Shown: positions 18,859-27,438, counted from the stretch's first letter. The stretch: 64,000 nt of DNA from Hyphomonas sediminis (GCF_019679475.1 NZ_JAIEZP010000001.1:1054001-1118000); one strand, 5' to 3'. Numbers and translations are program-made. Notes: a model not told the origin generated them from the letters alone.

Positions 18859-18882
18859 TGATTAAGGGCGAACCCTTAATCA
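18859..18882. repeat. perfect 10-bp-arm hairpin with CGAA loop
   Basis: TGATTAAGGG-CGAA-CCCTTAATCA sits between the AlpA-like gene and the helicase fragment, 60 bp before the latter's ATG. The symmetry fits an operator or an RNA hairpin; no T run follows. Confidence 0.65.
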
Positions 18883-18942
18883 CTTTCTTGGACATGCAAT
18901 CGCAACCCAAAGGAATAATCCAAAGCGGAAATCAGCGCAAAA

Positions 18943-20646
18943 ATGCTTCTAGATAATAAGAGCCACGGCAAGGTCATCGATGAGCTGCGCGCTTCCGTGA
19001 GGACCGGCTCCAAATTGGCAGTTCTGACTGCTTGGTTTTCGGTGTTTGGTTTCTCAAGCTTGCGAAGCGAGCTAGAAAAGATCGATGAGCTTCGTCTCCT
19101 GCTCGCCAACAGTGATGCAACCGACGCGCTCAAGTTAGCCGGTACGTTTGAAGAGATCGCTCTCAAGAATGAGCTCAACCTCCAGCATGTTGCATCCGAG
19201 TGCGCTGACTGGGTTCGTAAGAAGGTTCAGGTTCGGCAGCTGACGGGTGTGCCAATCGCTCAGAACATCTTCCACTCCGAATCTGAAACAGGCGACGCAA
19301 CCGCAATCTCGGGAACATCTGCCTTTACAGCAGCAGGGCTTGGATTGGTTCGTTCCGACAGCTTTGCAATGAACACGGTGGCAAAAGACCCAGAGGCGAC
19401 CAAGCAGCTTCGCAACTGGTTTGAGACGATTTGGAATGATCCGACGGCTGTCCGAAACGCCAAAGATGCCGTGCTTGAGAGTCTCGATTTCCTCGCCTCA
19501 GACAAGCCTGCGAACCTTCTCTACTTCATCACTCTCTTCAATATCTTCAGAGACTTCATCGAGGAAATCGATGAGGAGAGCATCATCCGGTCCAAAACCG
19601 GCTTCAAAGACACGCTGGTCTGGAACAAGCTTTACAAGTTCCAAAAGGATGGAGTTCTCGGCGCCATCGACAAGCTTGAACGCTACAACGGCTGCATCAT
19701 CGCGGACAGCGTCGGTTTGGGTAAAACGTTCGAAGCTCTTGCAATCATCAAATACTACGAGCTTCGCAACGACCGCGTTCTTGTACTCGCCCCCAAGAAA
19801 CTCCGGGAAAACTGGACGGTCTACACGGTTAACGACAAGCGCAATCTTCTAGCGGCAGATCGTTTCAACTATGACGTTCTGAACCATACAGACTTGAGCC
19901 GCGAGACCGGCCGATCCGGCGAGATCAATTTGGAGACTCTGAATTGGGGCAACTACGACCTCATCGTTATCGACGAGTCCCACAATTTCCGAAACAATAA
20001 TCCGAGTAAGGATAAAATCACTCGCTATCAGCGTCTGATGGAGGAAGTGATCCGGAAGGGCGTTAAAACGAAAGTTCTTATGCTCTCTGCTACCCCGGTG
20101 AACAATCGACTGAATGACCTCAAAAATCAGGTCGCGTTCATTACCGAAGGACAGGACAAGGCGCTTGCCGACGCGGGCATTCAGAGCATCGAAGTGACGC
20201 TTCGCCGTGCGCAAACGCAATTTAATGCCTGGCTAAAGCTTCCGACCGAGAGCCGCACGACTGAAGGCCTGCTCGAAAGTCTCAATTTCGGCTATTTCAA
20301 ACTGCTCGATCTGCTCACCATTGCTCGTTCTCGGCGGCATCACATGATTCCGAAGTGGCGACATCCAGCGCCCGGCGTTGCCGTCTTCTTTGAGTTCCGC
20401 CTGCCGGGCTCGGAAGCAATCATTGATCGCTTCCTCGACGGTGAGCCGCTTCGGCTGGAATTTGATCTTCGCCCGCTCGGTAATGGGGTCAAAACCGTCC
20501 CGCACCTGTCTGCGTGCCTTGGCGGCCTTTTCACGAGCTTCAGAGATGGAAACATCAGGCCAACGTCCGAGCCCCATCTCTCGGCGATTTCCGGTTATCA
20601 CGAGCCGGACAATCCATTTTCCGGATTCTGCCGACGACTTGCATAG
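18943..20646 (+). pseudogene. PLD-like/SNF2-type helicase gene, 3' part deleted
   Basis: The helicase-like part ends near 20340, after about 466 codons. The N-terminal 150 residues resemble the phospholipase-D-like domain of PLD-SNF2 helicases (KLAVLTAWFSVFGFSSL, then GTSAFTAAGLGL). I do not see the HxK catalytic pair where it is expected; VPIAQNIFHS stands there. RecA domain 1 follows: Walker A DSVGLGKTFE, box II VIDESHNFR and box III MLSATPVNN. The RecA2 domain is absent. From TIARSRR on, the frame runs antisense through the integrase fragment to a chance stop at 20646. Such helicases are common in anti-phage and modification loci. The product should be inactive. Confidence 0.85.
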
Positions 20647-20724
20647 CCATAGCCCCTCACCATCGGCATACTTGCCGGGTCCGAGCTTCTTGGCTTCCAT
20701 GAAGGTGAGGGAGTGGCGCTTCAT
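20335..20724 (-). pseudogene. tyrosine integrase gene, N-terminal half only
   Basis: The first 130 codons encode the N-terminal arm-binding domain (DUF4102) of an island integrase: KLGPGKYADGEGLWL, then KWIVRLVITGNRREMGLGRWPD and SEAREKAAKARRQVRDGFDPI, and the start of the core-binding domain (GNAGRWMSPLRNHVMP). After about 20338 the frame is antisense helicase and stops at 20233, so the catalytic Arg/His/Tyr domain is missing. The ATG at 20724 faces away from the right att site, 124 bp from it, as is usual for island integrases. It must have promoted the original insertion in tRNA-Leu. Confidence 0.88.
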
Positions 20725-20727
20725 AGT

Positions 20728-20770
20728 CCACCTTTACGCCCACCTTTTCGGGTGCGCAACTATGTTCAGC
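20728..20770 (+). repeat. 43-bp subterminal repeat, right copy
   Basis: Partner of 18435-18477, lying just before the integrase ATG, so it may be part of the integrase promoter or an arm-type binding site. The best-kept part is TGCGnAACTATGTTCnGC at 20753-20770. Two GTTGGTAT copies, 11 bp apart, follow at 20771 and 20782. Confidence 0.7.
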
Positions 20771-20847
20771 GTTGGTATGTCTGTTGGTATCGGGATTCAA
20801 AAAACACAAAATAAACCACGTAGTACGTTGATCTATGAGAAGCTATG

Positions 20848-20881
20848 GAGTGCCGGTTTGGGTCCGGCCAGGGGCACCATT
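20848..20881 (+). repeat. right attachment repeat (attR)
   Basis: Second copy of the tRNA-Leu 3' end, with 20 identical bases at 20862-20881 and 4 mismatches in the preceding 14. Only the T-arm and acceptor part is present, so it is not a tRNA gene. It marks the island's outer edge. Confidence 0.92.
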
Positions 20882-20892
20882 CCTCTCTTCCG

Positions 20893-21453
20893 TCAGTCAA
20901 AGCCGGCCGTCAGGTCGCGCAGCGGATAGTCGGCCATTGGATCGTAGCGAGAAGGGCCGCCGCCTTTGCGCGCCACGCTGGCATAAAGATGGAACAGGCG
21001 GGCGCGGAAGGGCTCGCTGCGGTGGCCTTGGTGAGCCTGCGTCCAGTCGCGTGCAGTGTCCAGCGGCGTGCCGCTCAGATACGCCAGTGTGATGTGCGGC
21101 GTGAACGGGTGCTTCTCCAGCGCAATGCCAAGGCGGCGCGCGGCGCGTTCGCACTGGCTCGCCAGCGCCCGCAATTCATCGCTCTCCCGGATGCGTGCCC
21201 ACACGGCGCTCGGCTCCCGCCGGCCAAACCAGCCCATCCCCTCGACCTGCAAGTCAAAGGCATCGGCATCGATCTCACCGAGCAGTTCATCAAGGTCGCG
21301 GGCGCGATTATCGCTCAGCTCGCCATAGAAGCAGAGCGTCACATGGAAATTCTCTTCCGGCCGCCAGCTCGCGCCGGGCAGATCTTTCTGCAGCTTGCGC
21401 AGGGGCGTGGAGACTTCCGGAGGGACGGGCAGGGCAGCAAACAGGCGGTACAT
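20893..21453 (-). CDS. thpR: RNA 2',3'-cyclic phosphodiesterase
   Basis: The 186-residue protein belongs to the 2H phosphoesterases (LigT/ThpR). Its two catalytic HxT motifs are HVTL (37-40) and HITL (120-123), at the usual spacing in the two lobes. It opens RNA 2',3'-cyclic phosphates; an RNA ligase activity is known for some members in vitro only. The start MYRLFAALPV matches the family exactly. The gene ends 12 bp after the island's right att repeat, so it was probably the original neighbour of tRNA-Leu. Confidence 0.93.
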   Translation of the reverse strand: MYRLFAALPVPPEVSTPLRKLQKDLPGASWRPEENFHVTLCFYGELSDNRARDLDELLGEIDADAFDLQVEGMGWFGRREPSAVWARIRESDELRALASQCERAARRLGIALEKHPFTPHITLAYLSGTPLDTARDWTQAHQGHRSEPFRARLFHLYASVARKGGGPSRYDPMADYPLRDLTAGFD

Positions 21454-21527
21454 CCCGCCTGTTCACCACACTGTCGCGGTCAAGAAAACCCGGCTTTCAA
21501 GGCTTGCCCGGTTTCTGAGAGGGCATT

Positions 21528-21860
21528 TCAACCGGCGAGCGCATCCAGGCGGCCGAAATGTTCGGCAATCAGATAATAGAAAGTCACGCGAGATTTCTGG
21601 CCCCCTTCAGCCTTCATCTTCTCGCAGACGGCCTGCAGGGCGGCGTCGAGTTCCTGTTGCTTTTCTGCCAGGCCGAGCTTTCCGCGGCACCATTTTTCGC
21701 GAACCCGATCGAGTTCACCTGAATCTGAGCAGGCGACGATAGAGCTGTCCTTGTTGCGCAAAGCAATTCCAAGATGACCGACAATTTTCTCGGCGGCAGC
21801 CTGATTATATCCTTTGGCGTATTTCTTGATGTTCTCAGCATATGCAGAAGCATCAGCCAT
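21528..21860 (-). CDS. DUF2853 family protein
   Basis: A 110-residue cytoplasmic protein matching DUF2853: YAENIKKYAKGYNQAA near the start, HLGIALRNKDSSIVACSD in the middle and RVTFYYLIAEHF near the end. One structure of the family is known to be a small helical bundle, but no function is known. No signal or membrane segment. It stands alone, transcribed away from the long intergenic region before the Bax-inhibitor-like gene. Confidence 0.85.
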   Translation of the reverse strand: MADASAYAENIKKYAKGYNQAAAEKIVGHLGIALRNKDSSIVACSDSGELDRVREKWCRGKLGLAEKQQELDAALQAVCEKMKAEGGQKSRVTFYYLIAEHFGRLDALAG

Positions 21861-22237
21861 GAGTTTCCCCTTCTCACTTTATGGCGCGCCTCCTGATGGA
21901 GGCTCTCCACACGGAGAGGTTTAACCCTCGCCCGTGCCGAGTCAATGATACTTAAAGGCGGGACGCGGCTACATTTGGACAAAATCGGGCTGGATTGAGG
22001 CAGTGTAATGTAAATGCAAAAGTAATTATACTGTATTTTGATAAAGCAAGAATAGTTGCCATTTATACTTGAATTCAGGTTGCGCTGAATGCCTCCCGAG
22101 AGACTTCGGATAGCTGCGCAATTGCTAAACTAACGCGTTCCTCCCGGTTTTTGTTGCGGACACCAGGGGAAATGCCCATATTTGGGCCAGACCGGCACCT
22201 TCGGGTTGCCGGGTTCACAGGAAAGGACTTGAAAAAC
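21861..22237. other. 377-bp gene-free region between divergent genes
   Basis: Two small inverted repeats lie close to the DUF2853 start: CCTCC-TGAT-GGAGG at 21889-21902 and CTCTCC-ACAC-GGAGAG at 21903-21918. A strikingly AT-rich block at about 22003-22078 probably holds the promoters. I see no open reading frame with a ribosome site and no recognised RNA. Confidence 0.6.
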
Positions 22238-23005
22238 ATGAACGAATTCAACCGGGGCTTCGGCGCGGTCGATGTTCGCTCGATGGACACTTCGGTGAAT
22301 GTGGGTCTGCGGACCTTCATGCTGGGTGTATATCAGAAGCTGGCGCTCGGCATTGCTTTGTCGGGGGCTATCGCTTTCGCGGTCGGCACATATCAGCCGC
22401 TCTTCGCTGTCATCTTTGGCACACCTCTGATCTATCTCTTCCAGTTCGGCCCTCTGGTGCTGATCCTGGGCTCGGCCTTCCTGATGAAGAATCCCTCGCC
22501 GCTGGCGACTGGCATTCTTTATTGGGCGATCGTCGTCATGCTCGGCGTCTGTCTGTCGATCTGGGTCGCCATGGCGTCTGCCGGCGCTTCGGGCGCAACC
22601 CGCGCCGGAACGGTCCTCACGCCGACCTTCTTCACCATGACCAAAGCCTTCCTGCTGACCGCCTCTGCCTTCGGCGCGCTCAGCCTGTGGGGCTATGTCA
22701 CCAAGGCAAACCTGCAGCCTATCGGCGTGTTCCTCGGCTTTGCGCTGTGGGGCGTGATCGGCGTCTCGCTGCTCAGCTTCCTGTTCCCGCCCTCGGGCAT
22801 GTTCGAGATCCTGATCCAGGTTGCCGTCCTCGGCATCTCGGGCGTTCTCGTCGCGGTCGACACGCAAAACCTGAAGCAAAGCTACTTCGCCTTTGAAGGC
22901 GACGAGCGCAGCCTCGCCGTGATGACCAACTACGGCGCGCTGAACTTCTTCATCCTCTTCTACAACATCTTCACGATGCTTATGTCGCTGCTCTCGCGCG
23001 ACTGA
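22238..23005 (+). CDS. Bax inhibitor-1/YccA family membrane protein
   Basis: The 255-residue protein has seven predicted membrane helices, a short polar N terminus (MNEFNRGFGAVDVRSMD) and the C-terminal signature of the family (VDTQNLKQSYFAF, then ALNFFILFYNIFTMLMSLLS). Bacterial members are inner membrane proteins; some act as pH-gated calcium leaks and YccA restrains FtsH. Which applies here is not visible. The ATG at 22238 has GGAAAGGA before it; an upstream in-frame ATG at 22151 would add unrelated residues. A strong terminator follows. Confidence 0.92.
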   Translation: MNEFNRGFGAVDVRSMDTSVNVGLRTFMLGVYQKLALGIALSGAIAFAVGTYQPLFAVIFGTPLIYLFQFGPLVLILGSAFLMKNPSPLATGILYWAIVVMLGVCLSIWVAMASAGASGATRAGTVLTPTFFTMTKAFLLTASAFGALSLWGYVTKANLQPIGVFLGFALWGVIGVSLLSFLFPPSGMFEILIQVAVLGISGVLVAVDTQNLKQSYFAFEGDERSLAVMTNYGALNFFILFYNIFTMLMSLLSRD

Positions 23006-23028
23006 GAAGAGTAGGGAAGACCTTACAT

Positions 23029-23059
23029 AACGCCCCGCGAGCCCGCCTCGCGGGGCGTT
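23029..23059 (+). terminator. terminator after the Bax-inhibitor-like gene
   Basis: Thirteen-bp arms AACGCCCCGCGAG and CTCGCGGGGCGTT around a 5-nt loop, then TTCACATTTT. It starts 24 bp after the stop. Confidence 0.88.
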
Positions 23060-23101
23060 TCACATTTTGGCCGCATTGCAACACGCGCGCGCCTCGGCTA
23101 A

Positions 23102-24166
<1,065 letters not shown>

Positions 24167-24175
24167 GCCGCGCGG

Positions 24176-24478
24176 GTGGTTATTGTCGAAGGCTATGTTC
24201 GTTTTGCGGATGCGGGGGATTTCTCCCGCATCCGTGAGGCGGCCTTCGCCCAGATGAGCGCCAGCCGGGCCGAGCCTGGCTGCCTCGACTACACATACGC
24301 CCTCGATGTCGCCGATCCCTGCCTGATGCGGGTTCTGGAGCGGTGGGAAAGCTGGCAGGCTCTGGAGGCGCATTTCGCCCGGCCGCACATGCTGCCCTGG
24401 CGCGCGGCGCTGGCATCTGTCTCGGTCACTGAACGTAATCTCCACGCGCACGAGGTCGCTGCCACACGCAAAGTGTGA
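24176..24478 (+). CDS. antibiotic-biosynthesis-monooxygenase (ABM) domain protein
   Basis: The 100-residue protein is a single ABM/dimeric alpha-beta barrel domain: VIVEGYVRFADAGDF, SRAEPGCLDYTYALDV, then LERWESWQALEAHFARPHM, which is the usual pattern of strand, helix and EW...A...H. Members include quinol monooxygenases and haem-degrading enzymes, but many have no known role. The GTG start at 24176, 9 bp after mdh, gives the natural N terminus and may mean co-expression with mdh. Function is left open. Confidence 0.85.
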   Translation: MVIVEGYVRFADAGDFSRIREAAFAQMSASRAEPGCLDYTYALDVADPCLMRVLERWESWQALEAHFARPHMLPWRAALASVSVTERNLHAHEVAATRKV

Positions 24479-24566
24479 CGGAAGCTTCACGTCTTTGGTC
24501 TCTTTCCCGCGAGCGCCCGACTGGTCTAATCTTCGTCAACAGATTTGCTCCAAGGGGTTCTTGAAT

Positions 24567-25019
24567 ATGCGTTCGATTCTGACTGCTTTGCTTGTTGCCG
24601 GGCTGGCTGCCTGTTCTGGCGCCGCGCCGCCGGAGTTGACCGCAACGCTGCAGCCCTCCGCGCCAGGCCCCGGTTACCAGCTTGGCGGCAGCATCGACAG
24701 CATCACCATCGATGACGCAGCCGGCACGGTCACAGTGCAGGGCTGGAACATGTTCACGCCTAAAACGCGAGAGCAGGAACTGAAGGTCTTCGCCAGCAAC
24801 GCGGCGGCGATCGAGAGCGTCACACGGAGCGAGCGTCCCGACGTGGTCGAAGCCATCGGCAATGAAGATCTCCTTCATTCCGGCTTCGTCCTGGTGCTCA
24901 AAATGCAGCCGGATGCAGAGCTGACCCAGCTCTGCATCACCCAGTCGGACAAGCATTATGGCGACCGTCTGCTGATGTCCTATGTGGGCGTCACGCCGAC
25001 CTGCTTCTCCGAAGGCTGA
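24567..25019 (+). CDS. putative lipoprotein of unknown function
   Basis: The 150-residue protein starts with a lipoprotein signal, MRSILTALLVAGLAAC, with the modified cysteine at 16. The rest looks like a beta-rich envelope domain: GGSIDSITIDDAAGTVTVQG followed by further strands. I do not recognise the family. The ATG at 24567 has AAGGGG upstream; the frame is open to 24495. Its stop overlaps the start of the acetyltransferase gene (TGATG), so the two are probably made together. Confidence 0.72.
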   Translation: MRSILTALLVAGLAACSGAAPPELTATLQPSAPGPGYQLGGSIDSITIDDAAGTVTVQGWNMFTPKTREQELKVFASNAAAIESVTRSERPDVVEAIGNEDLLHSGFVLVLKMQPDAELTQLCITQSDKHYGDRLLMSYVGVTPTCFSEG

Positions 25020-25588
25020 TGCTGGCCGGGCCCCGGATCGAAACGCCGCGCCTCCTCCTGCGGCCGCCCCAGGCCGAAGACTTTGAGGGCTTCTGCGCGC
25101 TGGCGGCTGATCCGGAAGCCTCCCGCTTCATCGGCGGTGTCCAGCCGCGCGAAAATGTCTGGCGGTCCCTCTGCACCATTACCGGTGCGTGGGTGATCAA
25201 TGGGGCGTCGATGTTTTCGGTCATCGAAAAGGAAACCGGCCAGTGGATCGGCCGGCTCGGTCCCTGGCATCCGGTCGGCTGGCCGGGTACGGAAGTTGGC
25301 TGGGGGCTGCTGAAGTCTGCCTGGGGGAAGGGGTATGCCGGCGAGGGCGCCGCCGCCGCGATGGATTTCGCTGTGGACCAGCTCGGCTGGCAGGAGATCA
25401 TCCATTGTATCGAGGCGGAGAATACGCCCTCCATCCGGGTTGCTGAGCGGCTCGGTTCGCGCAAGCTGCGGCAGGTCCCTGCGCCGCCGCCCTTCAAGGA
25501 TGTCGTCTGGGACATCTATGGACAGTCTGCGGAGGAATGGCGCGCCCGCAGTCGAACGCGACAGGCACCCTCTGAACCGGCCCCCTGA
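25019..25588 (+). CDS. GNAT family N-acetyltransferase (RimJ/RimL type)
   Basis: The 189-residue protein has the layout of RimJ/RimL-like acetyltransferases: ETPRLLLRPPQAEDFEGF at the start, IGRLGPW, the acetyl-CoA loop region GWGLLKSAWGKGYAGEGAAA, and the C-terminal AENTPSIRVAERLG. The R/QxxGxG/A-type pyrophosphate loop reads KGYAGEG. It may acetylate a protein N terminus or a small amine, and the acceptor is unknown. It overlaps the preceding lipoprotein gene by one base. Confidence 0.9.
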   Translation: MLAGPRIETPRLLLRPPQAEDFEGFCALAADPEASRFIGGVQPRENVWRSLCTITGAWVINGASMFSVIEKETGQWIGRLGPWHPVGWPGTEVGWGLLKSAWGKGYAGEGAAAAMDFAVDQLGWQEIIHCIEAENTPSIRVAERLGSRKLRQVPAPPPFKDVVWDIYGQSAEEWRARSRTRQAPSEPAP

Positions 25589-25657
25589 ATCGGGGGGATC
25601 GGGCCCCGCAGGGCGCCTGCTAGTCTTTGCCGGAATGGGAACAAGCGGAGGATGCCC

Positions 25658-26281
25658 ATGAGACGATCAATCGCCGGGCTGGCGGTTCTTGCAGCCCTTG
25701 CAGTTGGCGTGCTGCCAGCGGCGGCTGACTGTGCGCTTTTCAACACGCTGGTGAAGGAAGCGGAGAATGGAAAGGGCTTCACAAATATTGTTCCGTTCCG
25801 CTCTGGATGGGACCTGCGTGATGAGAAAGATAAGGTACCAGCGCAATTTGCCTATGCTGGCTTCGATGTCTGCTGGATCGAGGACAAGGTATGGACGCCG
25901 GCAAACGGGAAATATGGCGACCCGCGATACACCTGCCGTGTCGAGACAAAGCCGGACAAGGACAATACGGTTGCCTTCGGCAGTCATGTGGCGCAGGTCC
26001 GCGCCATGGGGGAGCTGGCGGCTGCGTTGCGGGTTTGTGTGCAGGCGGATGAACGCTTCAAGGTGGATGCTGAAACCTCCATGGGTGTGCGGTATATGAT
26101 GAAGCCGGAACTGACGGAAATGCGAGGGCTTTATGAAAATCCGCGTGTCTGGATAGAGGCGTCCGAGATGGACGATCCGCCTTATGTCGAGGAGGTTCCG
26201 CCCGGCGCTCCGCTCGCCATGGCGACGCCGATGCGGCTTACTTTCACGGTGTTTGGATTGGCTCGGGATCTCAGCGATTAA
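25658..26281 (+). CDS. secreted protein of unknown function
   Basis: The 207-residue protein has a signal peptide (MRRSIAGLAVLAALAVGVLPAAA, cut expected before DCALF). Of two ATGs 6 bp apart I choose 25658, as GGAGG lies 6 bp before it and touches the other. The mature part has four cysteines (in DCALF, DVCW, YTCRV and RVCVQ), so two disulfides are possible. I do not recognise a domain. It is convergent with the PepSY gene, with a shared hairpin terminator between them. Confidence 0.7.
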   Translation: MRRSIAGLAVLAALAVGVLPAAADCALFNTLVKEAENGKGFTNIVPFRSGWDLRDEKDKVPAQFAYAGFDVCWIEDKVWTPANGKYGDPRYTCRVETKPDKDNTVAFGSHVAQVRAMGELAAALRVCVQADERFKVDAETSMGVRYMMKPELTEMRGLYENPRVWIEASEMDDPPYVEEVPPGAPLAMATPMRLTFTVFGLARDLSD

Positions 26282-26295
26282 GGCCGGCAAGAAAA

Positions 26296-26318
26296 AGGCG
26301 CGCCGGTTTGGCGCGCCT
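26296..26318. terminator. two-way terminator between convergent genes
   Basis: Perfect arms AGGCGCGCC and GGCGCGCCT around GGTTT. On the minus strand it is followed by TTTTTC, so it best serves the PepSY gene, and it also lies 15 bp after the secreted protein's stop. Confidence 0.8.
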
Positions 26319-26341
26319 CAACCTTGTTGGAATAGGCCGGA

Positions 26342-26662
26342 TCAACGGCAGTCAGCATCCCAGCGATCATCGTCGATCTCGATCTTCACGATGTCGCCGG
26401 TGCGTGCATCCACATCGATCTCGATTTCACGGGATTGCGCGTCGCAGCCTTCCAGTTCCCAGCGGCCATCATCCCGCTCGGCTTCGTGCAGCTTTACGAG
26501 GCCCTGCGTGCGGGCAATCGCGACGGCTTCATCCTTGGACACCTTGTAAACCGGCGCTGCAGGGCCACGCAGGACCGCGCTGTCGTCGATCTGCGCGGTG
26601 GCGACCGGGATGGCAACTGCCGTAGCGAGGAGGGCGAGAGAGGCAATCGTCAGGGTTTTCAT
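26342..26662 (-). CDS. PepSY domain periplasmic protein
   Basis: The 106-residue protein has a signal peptide (MKTLTIASLALLATAVAIPVATA) and one PepSY domain: VSKDEAVAIARTQGLVKLHEAE, then RWELEGCDAQSREIEIDVDARTG, a typical ending with a strand and DARTGD. PepSY domains are thought to inhibit peptidases or sense envelope conditions; stand-alone ones are often controlled by a two-component system. A 21-bp palindrome 87 bp before the start could be such a control site. Function is inferred from the family only. Confidence 0.88.
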   Translation of the reverse strand: MKTLTIASLALLATAVAIPVATAQIDDSAVLRGPAAPVYKVSKDEAVAIARTQGLVKLHEAERDDGRWELEGCDAQSREIEIDVDARTGDIVKIEIDDDRWDADCR

Positions 26663-26748
26663 TCTGTCAGTCCTTCTTTGCTCGTCGGGCTTGCTGTTGG
26701 AGTGTTGCCCGGACTGGCCCGGTTTTTGTCATGGGCGCGCTGAGCCGC

Positions 26749-26769
26749 CCCTGACAGGTCCTGTCAGGG
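26749..26769. promoter_or_regulatory. 21-bp perfect palindrome, likely operator
   Basis: CCCTGACAGG-T-CCTGTCAGGG lies between the divergent PepSY gene (start 26662) and the gene at 26842. A further TTGTCAG follows at 26772. The strength of the symmetry suggests binding by a dimeric regulator. Confidence 0.6.
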
Positions 26770-26841
26770 CGTTGTCAGTTTGGGGCGGGAGAAATGCGAA
26801 GGGCTTGCGCCCCGGCGCCGCGCCTGCAACTCAGGCAGGCG

Positions 26842-27399
26842 ATGGATACAGATCGCCCGTTCAGCCACGATCCGCGCACCCGCATTGCCGACGCGCTGGA
26901 AGCGACCCTTGAAGCGCTCCGCCTCGCGCGCCGGGAACTCGCCGGCGCAAGGGCCGAACCCGAGCGCTGGCGCTGGGTTGCTCTCGGTCTCGTCAGTGCG
27001 GTTCAGGCCGGCCTGATCGCGGCCCTGTCAGGATACGCGTCTGCCCGGCATGAGGATGTCGCCAATCCCTCCCAGCCGGACCGGGTTGCGCCCGTCTCAC
27101 TGCTCTTGCGCCGCGCGCGTTCGACCGAACATCTCAACGCGCCCGAACGGCTCGATCTCACCGGCGCGCAGGTGCGCGATCTCGAAGCGCTCGTCGCCAT
27201 GCGCAACGCCGCTGTCCATGGTCTCGGTTTCCAGGTGGCAGATCATCCCGTGCATCTCGTCCGGACGGCGGCGGAAATCCTGCGTCATCTCCTGAAAACC
27301 CATCCGGCGTTCGATGTGTCCCAATTCGTCCTCGTTTTGACACTGATTGACACGGAACTGACTCGAATCGTCACTGAGACGACACCGAATGATCCTTGA
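26842..27399 (+). CDS. helical protein with HEPN-like Rx4H motif, unknown function
   Basis: The 185-residue protein is almost wholly helical. Residues 121-126 read RNAAVH, the Rx4H motif of HEPN ribonuclease domains with a polar residue after Arg, in a helix (EALVAMRNAAVHGLGF). WRWVALGLVSAVQAGLIAALSGY (44-66) could be a buried helix or a weak membrane helix. I start at 26842 (MDTDRPF); an ATG at 26794 is possible. No nucleotidyltransferase (MNT) partner gene is adjacent. Its stop lies 40 bp before envC. HEPN membership is an inference from one motif. Confidence 0.7.
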   Translation: MDTDRPFSHDPRTRIADALEATLEALRLARRELAGARAEPERWRWVALGLVSAVQAGLIAALSGYASARHEDVANPSQPDRVAPVSLLLRRARSTEHLNAPERLDLTGAQVRDLEALVAMRNAAVHGLGFQVADHPVHLVRTAAEILRHLLKTHPAFDVSQFVLVLTLIDTELTRIVTETTPNDP

Positions 27400-27438
27400 T
27401 TAACGCCAAAGTGACGCCTCGTGGCGCATGCCTGTCGC

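Larger units (their letters stand above)
18347..20881. mobile_element. remnant genomic island integrated in tRNA-Leu(CAA)
   Basis: About 2.5 kb lies between the tRNA-Leu 3' end and a second copy of that end at 20848-20881. The DNA is visibly more AT-rich than its neighbours. It carries an AlpA-like regulator, a truncated helicase-like gene and a truncated integrase gene, plus a 43-bp element repeated near each end. Both large genes have lost their 3' parts at one junction near 20340, so the element should be unable to move by itself. Beyond 20881 the ordinary chromosome resumes with thpR. Confidence 0.9.

Noticed and set aside
20343..20646. C-terminal 100 residues of the helicase open frame as a new fused domain
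   Set aside because: They are the exact antisense of the integrase N-terminal domain coded on the other strand, so the frame is a chance read-through.
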